Shown here one piece after another: positions 55,695-64,000 of a stretch of DNA of 64,000 bases. Source of the stretch: Ophioderma brevispina (Eukaryota > Echinodermata > Ophiuroidea > Amphilepidida > Ophiodermatidae); assembly GCA_023653785.1 (NCBI GenBank), contig JAMKCH010012577.1, positions 1 to 64,000 of the forward strand, given 5' to 3'. The notes below the pieces were generated by a model. The model made no database searches, was not told the origin of the DNA, and saw only the letters and a list, made by a program, of their open reading frames with translations. Within the stretch, counting starts at the first letter, position 1, and each line of letters starts with the position of its first letter. A program made the position numbers and the translations under genes.

Positions 55695-57490
55695 AGCCCT
55701 TGTGATTTCAGATTACACATTGGTGGCCAAGAAATCACAATTTGTTTATGTTGTCATTGGTTTAACATGAAAAGCGAAATTGTGATGAAAAATTATGATT
55801 TTTGGACATGTTTTAAGTAATATTTTCTCATTCCAAAACCGTTGGAAATAAAAAAATCAACTCCACTGTAAGGATTATTTCTGAAATGTTTTGTATGAAA
55901 AACATTCGAGGACAAGGTCGTATGTGGGTCATGGGAATAATCATGAACAACCCACATCAATCCGCCTAAATCTGTTTGTAGTTTGTGTCTGTATTGCTGT
56001 AATCTAATCTTGGTTCTTTTTGGTGAGTTGCTGTATTGAAAGATGCTTGGCTGCCATCGTCTGGATTTTACACCCCCAAACTGCCAGATCAGACTCGTGT
56101 AGAAGGTTTATCGTAGATAGCCGAATTACACGAACAAGAGGGGGCTCTACCGCAATGCATGATGGGATCGAAAAAGGGGCAAACTAAAGCTGGATTTCCC
56201 GGATGTAACTGTAATCACGTGTACCGGGCCTATTGGCAATGGGAACTCAAAGAAACTTTCAACAATTGGAGTCTGGTATTAAACAAAAATCAGCAAAAAG
56301 AATCTAAAAGCTGTATGATTTTATATGTATTACACCGTTATCTGTAAAAGTACCGAGATAACAAATAAATGGCGACTGTTTTGGGGATATTAGAGGACAG
56401 TTAGTTTGAGTTGTCATGAGCGCGATCTGCCCTGCTGCTAGTGCAGCTACAGTCTTGGTCCGTTTCCGTCGTTGGTAATCATGCATATTTAAATATTTCA
56501 GCCAAGTATGAAACTTTGTAAAATGGAGTAAATAGAAAGTTGATATTTTTTACTACATAAATTTATTTGGAATGATTTGTCAAATGATGTATGTTTGTCA
56601 ACAGAAGCTACAGAATTGAGACATCATGATCTATCCACCGCACGCAAGTATTAATAACTCCATGATGCCACCAATTGCTGGGCGGCCGATCCGTCGGCTT
56701 ACAATGTAAAATGTAAAATGCATGCGTAATGCATGTGAATGTACACTCCCCCCCCTTCCCTGGAAAGTTGAGCGACAGAGCAAACTTTAAAGAATTTATA
56801 ACTTGATGGAGGCATAAACCAAAAAAAAATTAGCATTATCTGATATGGTTGAATCGAAATTACAGTTATGAAAACGCATGTAGGTTGATAAGTCTAACAG
56901 TTCTGTGTGCGACGGAGCGGGGCGATGCGCGATGTGTGGCCGTGATTCAAGCGGCACTCGATGACTCAAGTTTGCCTCTCCGTGTCCGGTGTATCTCAGA
57001 TGCGTCGTTCCACGAAAAGGTCTCTTTTCTGAACTAAATTTAATAAAGAAAACCTACAAAGTATCCAATTGTGAAATTGTAATATTAGTGCGGTTGCTTC
57101 ATTATACGGTAATGAATGAAATCATCGAGCGTGTGGGGCTTTTGCCCCCTTTTCGGCCCCATGATCTTTTGCGGTTTCTATCTACGATAAACCTTATGAA
57201 TAGCCACCTTGCTTATAGTGAAGTCACCATAACATGAGTTCTGATGAACAAGGCCTAACAAGTTTAGGCATATCCATTAGAAAATATGCAATAGTGCCAT
57301 CATCGTATTGTACTACACAGATATGTACTTCATTCTAGCAGATTTGGTAGTTCAGGGAAAACCCAAATATAGTGTTGCCAGGTGAGGCATCATATGGTTG
57401 AAATGAATTTAATTAGTAAGCTATATCATAACAATAAAAAATATTAATATTATCTGAATTGTTGTTAAGTTCCAGCTGCTTGTGGCTATA
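55695..57490. other. Intronic DNA with a CpG-rich patch
   Basis: Mostly unrecognised. About 56885-57035 is notably richer in G+C and CpG and is open in one plus frame (ATERGDARCVAVIQAAL), lying between CTAACAG and AAAAG|GTCTCT. I cannot match it to VARP or to any family, so I do not call it an exon. Confidence 0.35.
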
Positions 57491-58383
57491 TACAGAGTGG
57501 TCCAAAAAAAGTTTACACTTTTTCGTCTGCAAATTTCTCAAAAGTGGATAGACCTATCAAAATAGGTTGAAGGTATTTATTAACTACAATATCTCTATCT
57601 TTTTGGAACTGGGAAACGGGTTGAAAACAAAGCTGATATGACCAAATGGCCGCCATCTAGAGAAAAAAGGTAAAAAACCACTTTGCACACACGTATAAAG
57701 TCTATGGCACTCTGTTGGCAGTCATGAATTATATCCAAGATTGATAGACACATTGAACAATGCACCCCGTCATGGGACTTGGTATTTAATAATAACCACA
57801 AAGATAAGAATTAAAACACCTCAAATTATTTCAAGTTTCTCTTATAAATTTAAAAATAAAACAGCTGCAATATTTCTTCTTTATGATTTTGTCCCAAACC
57901 ATGCAAACTTCGAAAATGTACAAGCAGAGTCTAGATCAGTCATGGCAAGAAAAACATGCATGTATCTTTCAATTTAAAATCTTCCCCAATTGAAATCAAC
58001 TTAATTATTATGTAAATAGGCATTTCAAGTTCAGTTTCACGGTTGAGGTATTCTCTCATCCATGTTCAAACGGTTAACACTTAACGCATAAACTCGAAGG
58101 GTGGTCAGTAGTTTGTTAAGTGAGTGGGCCTCCTGTTCACGCAATGGTATTGATTTAACTATAATGGTTGTCCCATAGACTTATGTGTGTGCAAAGTGGG
58201 TTTTGGCAATTTTTCGCTATATGGCCGCCATTTTGTTATTTGAGCATTGTTTTGAATGCAGTTTTCACCAGGTTATAACAAGATGTTGTAGTTAATAAAT
58301 ATCTTCAAAAAATTGTGATATGTCCACCCACTTTTGAGAGATTTGCAGATATAAAAGTGTAAACTTTTTTGGACCACACTGTA
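57491..58383. mobile_element. Mariner-like non-autonomous element with long inverted arms
   Basis: TA, then CAGAGTGGTCCAAAAAAAG at the left, and CTTTTTTGGACCACACTG, then TA at the right. The arms stay similar for about 220 bp each (GCAAATTTCTCAAAAGTGG, ATTTATTAACTACAA, AAATGGCCGCCAT, CACTTTGCACACAC). The TA target and the CAGNGTGGTCCAAAAAA terminus are typical of Tc1/mariner. The interior of ~450 bp encodes no transposase. Confidence 0.88.
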
Positions 58384-58399
58384 GATACAGATACCACAC

Positions 58400-58610
58400 A
58401 GAGCACGTGTGGTCCAGCGGATTGAGTGCTCGCCCGCACTCCAAAGGTCGTGGGTTCGAGCTCCACTGCGGCCAACGTGTTGTGCCCTTGAGTAAGGCGC
58501 TTTACCTTAATTACTCCTCTCCACCCAGGTGTATAAAGGGTCTGCATTATTCAATGCTGGGAAAGTAACAGACTCGCTGGGTGGGAGGAGTGGCGAACCC
58601 CCAGAGCAAA
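58400..58610 (+). mobile_element. tRNA-derived SINE
   Basis: An A-box-like TGGTCCAGCGG lies at 58410-58420 and a B box GGTTCGAGCTC at 58453-58463, 33 bp apart, the internal RNA polymerase III promoter of a tRNA-like head. After it comes the body GTTGTGCCCTTGAGTAAGGC, GCTTTACC and a region ending near GGCGAACCCCCAGAG. The head lacks a clean acceptor stem and continues into a non-tRNA body, so it is a SINE and not a tRNA gene. It begins within 20 bp of the end of the mariner-like element. Confidence 0.85.
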
Positions 58611-59225
58611 AGGAATACGGAGGAGTCTGAACCCAAAACGCTAAAGGAAAGAGAGATGGGCCTCAGGCGCTCGAGCTTACTCGGCCAACGGACTACTTCT
58701 TTTTTACAAAAAAACAGACCCATAATGTTTAAAAGATCTTTCATAATTATAAAAGAAATAATGAAAAAAAGGAGGAACTGATGGTGCATGGGAAACTCTG
58801 ACATTCAAAGACCATAAAAACTACATACTTGACCTTGACCCCACCATGGAAGCTTTGTGATACGAGACCCCCCCATCTTGTTGGTTGATCTAGCACTCAC
58901 AAATAAACACAGATACTTTCAAATTCCCATACTGACTTGGTCTATAGCTCATTCAAAGTATTCTTGGTACACCCACAGCCCATCCAAGTGTATCATTTAC
59001 ATATTTCATTATACTGCCTTTCACTTAAATTTTCTCTATATAAGTTGACGCGCCACTATATGGTTTTATTCTTTATTGCAGAATGAGTATTTTCCGTCCT
59101 ATCTTAGCATAATTGTGGAATAATAATATCTTTTTTTTTCATGGAATTTCGAATAGTCGTTGGTTCTAAATCTGGATAGGTGAACTGTTTCCAACAGAGC
59201 TTGCAAAATTTAATTTAAAAAAAAA
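58611..59225. other. Intronic DNA, nothing recognised
   Basis: May include the 3' tail of the SINE to about 58700. The rest is AT-rich without coding or repeat signal. Confidence 0.35.
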
Positions 59226-59562
59226 TTAACAGGTCCTTTCATGATCCCAGCACATTCTGTTTTATTCAATTGTTCACTGAATAATCCATGAGAAAAGCTT
59301 ATTTGCCACTTTTTAGTTGGTCTGACTTGGCGGTTATTTGAGTTATGAGAAATTGCTTCTTTCCCACGTTCCCAGAGGCCACTATGCGTATTTTCTGTCC
59401 GAAATACAAAATGCAGAATTTTTCTTACATAGCGGCCGAATTTGCAGTGTACACATGGATTACTTCACAACTTTTTTAACCGGTTTCAGATGAAATAAAA
59501 TTTCAACTTGTTTGGGGTAAGTCGGGGGGACGAGGCTGGGGATCACGAAATTACCCCTTTAA
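59226..59562 (-). mobile_element. MITE family C, copy 2
   Basis: TTAA 59226-59229, a decayed left end CAGGTCCTTTCATGATCCC, and right end GGTAAGTCGGGGGGACGAGG with GGGGATCACGAAATTACCCC before TTAA 59559-59562. Length ~330 bp. Longer than copy 1, which may be internally deleted. Confidence 0.82.
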
Positions 59563-61000
59563 CTCCTTTCAAACCTGTAGGTTGGTATAGGTTTATCATA
59601 CATAACCCCCGCAAATAAAATACACAAAAGGGGAAAAGGGTCCACTTTTTGGCAGAATTTCTTTTGATAAAAAGTCCAAAATTTAGAGCAAATGTGTGAA
59701 AAAGCCCCCTTTTTGGTGAAAAAAATGTTTATATTTGAAATTCATAAAAGGATGTTTTTATGGGGGTTAGGTCTATTTTTTTTTTTTCAAAAAAGGTCCC
59801 ACTTTTTCGAAGACACCGCCCGCACCCCCCGTAAAAAATTCTGTGGCACGGGGCCCTGATAATAATTAATTGTTCACAGGTGCAAAAAAGTCATTTCATA
59901 TTGGAATCTTAGATAGTAGGTGCCCCAATCTCTGTAATAAGCAACGCATTGTTTCGTGTCATATCAAATTTACAGCTGTTTTGGAGTCTTTGTTTGTCAC
60001 AATGAAAAAATTTGCCAGTGGCATAATTTTCTTTTGACATTGGGGGATGAGTTGATGAAAATTTATGAATGAACTGGGGGGGGGGGTTTGCTGACAATGA
60101 TCGGCTACTAGCACATGGTTCGCGCAAAGTGCGCTAAAAAATGTCAAAACCTAAAATTGTTAAATGTAATTGTAAGTAGAAAAAATGTGTGTGAATGCGC
60201 AAAAAATGTAAACTAAATTATGAGGTTATTTTGGTCAAACACATGCAGTACTCACATTGGGGGGGGAATGATTGTTATTTTTGGGGGGACCGTCCCCTCC
60301 CCCCCTCCCCAAAAAATCAAAATTTGGGGGTAATATCCCTCCTCCCTCCAGATGGCATACATATGGTTTTTGACAGCCCCACAAATTTCGGATTATTTAT
60401 TCTACTATAGCTACATCTTGTCAAAAAATTTACAAAATTTCCTTGCTGGAAACAGAATATTTTTTCTTAAAAATTAGTTAAAGACACTATCATTGATTTA
60501 TCCAAAAGAGTTAAAATCTTTGAAATTTTTTATTTATTGAAAATTGAATTGTCATGATAAGACTGAAGAATTATCAAAAGTTACTATTCCAACCGAAGAA
60601 TTGACAGAAATGGAATCAAACGGCAGTGTTCAAAGATACGAATCGCCATTCAATTATATTTGTAGTAATTCCGAACGGACACTAACTGACTAAAATATCC
60701 GATTTGTCCTTATTAGGTTGCTTCTGGTCCCTATCATTTGTAGGTATGGTTGTTTACAGACATGCAAAAATTAGATTTTTTGATGATTTTTTCGATTTTT
60801 TGATTTAGGCCAATCGGCTGATATGGCTTTAAACATCACCTCCATTAAGGTTTCTAGGAATCCGAGAGGAGGGTACTGGTTTACCCTGATAGAACTAAAA
60901 GGAAGATCTCTACTTACAAGGGCGTCAGCTCGGAGAGCTAATGGGCGGCCATCCAGCACATTGATTTCAGGAAGGGCATCCGGCTCAATTATCTTTTTGC
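59563..61000. other. Intronic DNA with G/C-run palindrome
   Basis: A 100-bp patch at 60258-60358 alternates G runs and C runs and can fold on itself. At 60815-60990 a CpG-richer stretch ends with GGAAGGGCATCCGGC, a word common near the 3' ends of some RTE-type retroelements. This may be the tail of such an element running into dispersed repeat K. Confidence 0.4.
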
Positions 61001-61004
61001 TCTA

Positions 61005-61090
61005 GTAAATGCTCACACAGCATTTGAGGTAAATCCGTCACACCCTCCTTAGCGGTACAAAACCAGGATTTCAAAACTTTGGTTTTACCA
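61005..61090 (+). repeat. Dispersed repeat K, copy 3
   Basis: Diverged relative of 921-1005: TGAGGTAAATCCG.TCACACCC, GTACAAAACCAGGATTT and AAAACTTTGGTTTT. It lies directly after the GGGCATCCGGC sequence, which suggests family K is a retroelement 3' tail. Confidence 0.5.
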
Positions 61091-61249
61091 CCTACCTTAG
61101 TTTTACATAGATCTCTTTGGAGATTGAGCAATAGAGGCGCTTGGGACATGGCTAGTCCACGCAATTTGGTAGGCCCGATTCTCTCTATAACTTTCAGAGT
61201 ATTTGCATGTATACAGGCTCTTACGCATACTCTTTAAATTGTCAAAATT

Positions 61250-61425
61250 GTATATGCTTCCATTTAAATTGCAACATGAGATTTTTGGGCATCTATACAT
61301 TGTGTCATATTGTAGTGATAATTCCCCCATAGATTTCTTTCTTACCTTGTATTTTGGCTAAGAAAGGGAAAACGAAAGGCGATTTGATTGTGCTTCTTTC
61401 AGTATTTTTCATTTTTTCAAGACAA
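61250..61425 (+). mobile_element. MITE family B, left-half fragment
   Basis: TTTAAATTGCAACATGAGATTTTTGGGCATC, then ATTGTGTCATATTGTAGTGAT, then TTCTTACCTTGTATTTTGGCTA match the left half of 48223-48568. The terminus is decayed and the right half is absent. Confidence 0.65.
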
Positions 61426-61784
61426 GCAAAATTGGGCTCATCGTATCTAGGGTTTACGGCAAAAGTGAGTGCAAATAATTATGCCACATTGGTATGTGAA
61501 CAAACATTTTTTCCTTGGCCCCATGTAATTTGGCCCCCTGGCTGCACTTTGCAATAATATGAATTGAGGATTCTATAGTAGGTACTATAATTGTGATATT
61601 TTTTTTGCTGCATTAGTGATTGTGTGGCATTAATAGGTACAATAGAATGCCCGACATATTATTACTTCATATTTTTAATTGAATTAGAAGTACATATGTA
61701 CTGTGTCAATACGCGTATAATAATCCATAATTTTAATGAGAGATTGGTTTTTGTATGACGGATCATCATGAGGTGATGTCCATC

Positions 61785-62040
61785 ATCTGCAATTTTGATA
61801 AGTCACAGCTGTTTTGCAAGTCTCGTTTTTATGACAAAAGCCGCATAAAACAAAATATGCACAGCGACACAGTTTTTGACATTTGATTTTGGATTATTTA
61901 TTCACTAACTACACCTGTGTATATTTTAGAAATTATCATTGTGGGCAAATATGATTTTTTTTTCCGTAAAAATCTTATTTTACACTCTTTCTATGAGAAG
62001 GGCACTCTTCAAATGTGCTGTTCTTGCTTTGACGCTAGGT
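61785..62040 (+). repeat. Dispersed repeat J, copy 2
   Basis: Matches 21055-21330 through CACAGCTGTTTTGCAAGTCTC, GCGACACAGTTTTTGACA, TTCACTAACTACA and TTGTGGGCAAATATGATTTTT. Confidence 0.7.
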
Positions 62041-63465
62041 GTGTGAATTGTAAATAGCAATTTCAAGTAATAAATGGGGGTTAGTGGGATATCCTCCATT
62101 ATATTAAAGTCTGTCTTATTATGGATGCCGTACAACTCTGCATGTAACCTGGGTTCCAGTGTGTGGCACCATCATCTATTTTTTTTTTTTGTGGGGGGGG
62201 GGGTGGAGTGGGAACAAAAATTGAGGGAGGGAACAAAACCGTGTAGTGTTGTTTGAGGCTCATAAGTAACCCTAGTTAAAAACTCATCGGTTCTTGCTTA
62301 TTGTCAGGGCCAATGCCATTCAAAACCTTACTATTATAATTATTTTTTTTGTTGTAAAAATGTCCATTCTTGATATTTTTTTGGGGCGGGCGGGGACTGG
62401 GGTAAAGAATGTTTGTGGAAATGCCTCCTTGCCCCCTCCTGGTTCCTGTTTTCAAATCCAGAATAGTCAGTGATTTTTTACCTTAAAACTGCTCATTGAT
62501 GGTGATGAGTGGCAGAACTCTTTAAAATTACAATATTTTCATGTTAAATTTATAACAATTGGAAAAAATTCCCAAAATTTGTTTGAGAATATGCCTTCAA
62601 CAGAATAGAGAAACTTGACAAGAAATTTGTGATATCATTAAGTCACTCGACAATAATGCCAATCTACATAGTTCATAGTTAGCCTGTTTAAAATCTATTG
62701 TAACAAACGCTTAAGCGCTACAAAGGTCTGTGTAACCCACTTTTTAAAATAAGGCGACCATTTTATTCTTGGTACTTATTTTCATTCTAGCCGTTAATCA
62801 ACTATGAAAAAATGATTAGATTAAGTTTGGCAACTGTGATGCATGTTTGGATACTGATAAAGTAATTCCCATGTCAAACTTTGAACAATTTTCAAAGGCA
62901 ACATACTTAATTGAGTTTGGACACAAAAATGGTGTTCTGTCAGCTCTGGAGAGTAATCACAAGACCAATATCTAAATTTTCCCTCTCCTGACATAATGTT
63001 TTTATTTACTTGCATTCCTTCGTGACAAGTGCGGATCGTTATCTCAACTCCAGTAGCGAGGAGTTCTGCAGATCCACAAAAAATGCCAGCACCACAACCA
63101 CACATGTGATGGGGGTGTACAGAACTGACGGTACAGTACAAAGGTTTTTTTGGCAAATTGCAGTCATGACATTGACAGCTGTGATTTAGCACGTGTACAG
63201 GAGCACTACAGGGAGAAGTAATGCGCCGGGAGCACTATTAGTGGGACAAAATCATAATATTGCACCACGGACATTAAAGGGATATAGAGGGTGAGATATC
63301 GTATCCAAGATTGATGAATATAACTTTCATGACATGTGGACCTGGGTATCGTTTGGAAAAAAAAAGGGATCATATTTTTCAATAAACTTTTAGAGCTCTT
63401 GATTTTTAGACCTCAAGAAAGAACTAATCTGTCTTGCTCTGTAAGGGAGATTTGATTTTGTGTCG
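62041..63465. other. Intronic DNA, nothing firmly recognised
   Basis: Contains a T then G run at 62178-62204. The longest frame is a 123-residue minus-strand stretch at 62821-63192 with several Cys residues (CQCHDCN, CGCGAGIFCG). It has no recognisable family and no clear splice context. Confidence 0.35.
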
Positions 63466-64000
63466 CCCCTGCCCTAAGGCAGGGGAACACACATAGGGAT
63501 CACTTGTCCACTGTTGTTGTTGTATGTCGGTGTTGATGATGTTTGTTGTTGAGTCTGTTGTGAAAAAGGTTTAAATTGCATGTTAATATCCACATAATGT
63601 GTTGGGTTTAAAACCAAACTTGGGTCACAGGTGCAAATGACATCCCCCACTTGTTTGATGGGCAAAGGTCCACATGCAAGGTCAAAGGTCATGTGAGGTC
63701 AAGTTTGTAAAATAGGCTGAAATAAAAATTGACCTCATATGAAAGTTGAAGGGTAATTGGAACCAAACTTGAATCATTAGGTTGCAAACATGGGATCCAT
63801 CATTTGGTTGATGAGGTCAAAGGTCACATGCCAGGTCAAAGGTCAGTGAGGTCAAGTTTGCTTAAAATAGGGCTGAAAATGTAAGTGACTCATATGGAAA
63901 AGTTGGAAGTTCAATTGAACCAAACTGAATCATAGGTGCAACAATGGGATCCCGTCATTGTTGATGAGGTCAAAGGTCACGAGCCAAGGTCAAAAGGTCT
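63466..64000 (+). repeat. AGGTCA-rich repeat G, copy 3, runs off the window
   Basis: The head (GCCCTAAGGCA, TGTCCACTGTTGT, TAATATCCACATAA) matches 28345-28450. From about 63600 a ~150-bp unit repeats, each with AAAATAGGGCTGAAA-like, GTTGAAG.TCAATTGGAACC, GGGATCC.TCAT and GTTGATGAGGTCAAAGGTCA. Perfect AGGTCAAAGGTCA motifs lie at 63679, 63814, 63833 and 63967. The array continues beyond 64000. Confidence 0.9.

Noticed and set aside
62821..63192. 123-residue Cys-rich minus-strand frame
   Set aside because: It is the longest such frame in its area but has no recognisable family, start context or splice sites. Chance frames of this size occur in this window.
53521..64000. Next VARP ankyrin exons
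   Set aside because: I looked for TPLH-type ankyrin signatures in phase downstream of 53520 on the plus strand and saw none. They probably lie beyond the window.

Overview
This is a eukaryotic, metazoan window: 64 kb of AT-rich, repeat-dominated DNA with no bacterial gene organisation, no operons and no long open reading frames. The only host gene I can support is a plus-strand orthologue of ANKRD27 (VARP). VARP is a multi-ankyrin endosomal protein with a VPS9 Rab21-GEF domain and cysteine-rich 'Zn-fingernail' motifs that bind the retromer subunit VPS29. Three exons are recognisable (3107-3227, 4373 to about 4536, 53359-53520) and a fourth is a weak candidate (27065-27192). The gene therefore spans at least 50 kb here, and nearly everything else lies in its introns. 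The organism is probably a marine invertebrate, perhaps an echinoderm or hemichordate. That is an inference from the repeat style (arrays rich in AGGTCA-type half-sites, many small TTAA-flanked elements), not a proven placement.

Layout. 1-3 kb: GC-rich patch, dispersed repeats and a small MITE. 3-4.5 kb: two ankyrin exons separated by CA microsatellites. 4.9-8.6 kb: a dead LINE on the plus strand. 9.9-17.3 kb: a 32-bp minisatellite split by a 4.8-kb block with inverted arms, which itself holds a minus-strand LINE fragment. 20-21 kb: a third LINE fragment on the minus strand. 21.4-23.4 kb: a roughly 905-bp tandem duplication rich in TGACCTTTGACC. 26 kb: two strong tandem hairpins. 32.3-36.5 kb: a roughly 1.9-kb tandem duplication, each copy carrying the same MITE. 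39.3-41.5 kb: a roughly 1.18-kb higher-order repeat built from a 148-bp satellite. 41.6-42.1 kb: another tandem array. 43.5-49.7 kb: a dense field of small inverted-repeat elements, several nested. 50.2-51.1 kb: four diverged 272-bp tandem units. 53.4 kb: the diagnostic VARP exon. 54-59.6 kb: more MITEs, nested palindromes, a mariner-like non-autonomous element and a tRNA-derived SINE. The window ends inside an AGGTCA-rich array.

The mobile DNA falls into a few families. At least five distinct families of roughly 240-360 bp (called A-E here) all have TTAA target sites and termini beginning AGG or AGKC, so they probably share one transposase type (piggyBac- or Kolobok-like; inference). Non-LTR retrotransposons are present only as broken remnants.

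Two single-base frame breaks in an otherwise well-conserved ankyrin exon, and the many one-base indels in the satellites, suggest residual long-read indel errors. Frame-based gene finding is therefore unreliable here. I found no rRNA, no confident functional tRNA, no CRISPR array and no convincing new enzyme system. The most interesting items are the VARP gene architecture, the TTAA-element community with nested and abutting insertions, the paired hairpins at 26 kb and the perfect DR1 nuclear-receptor-like motifs.
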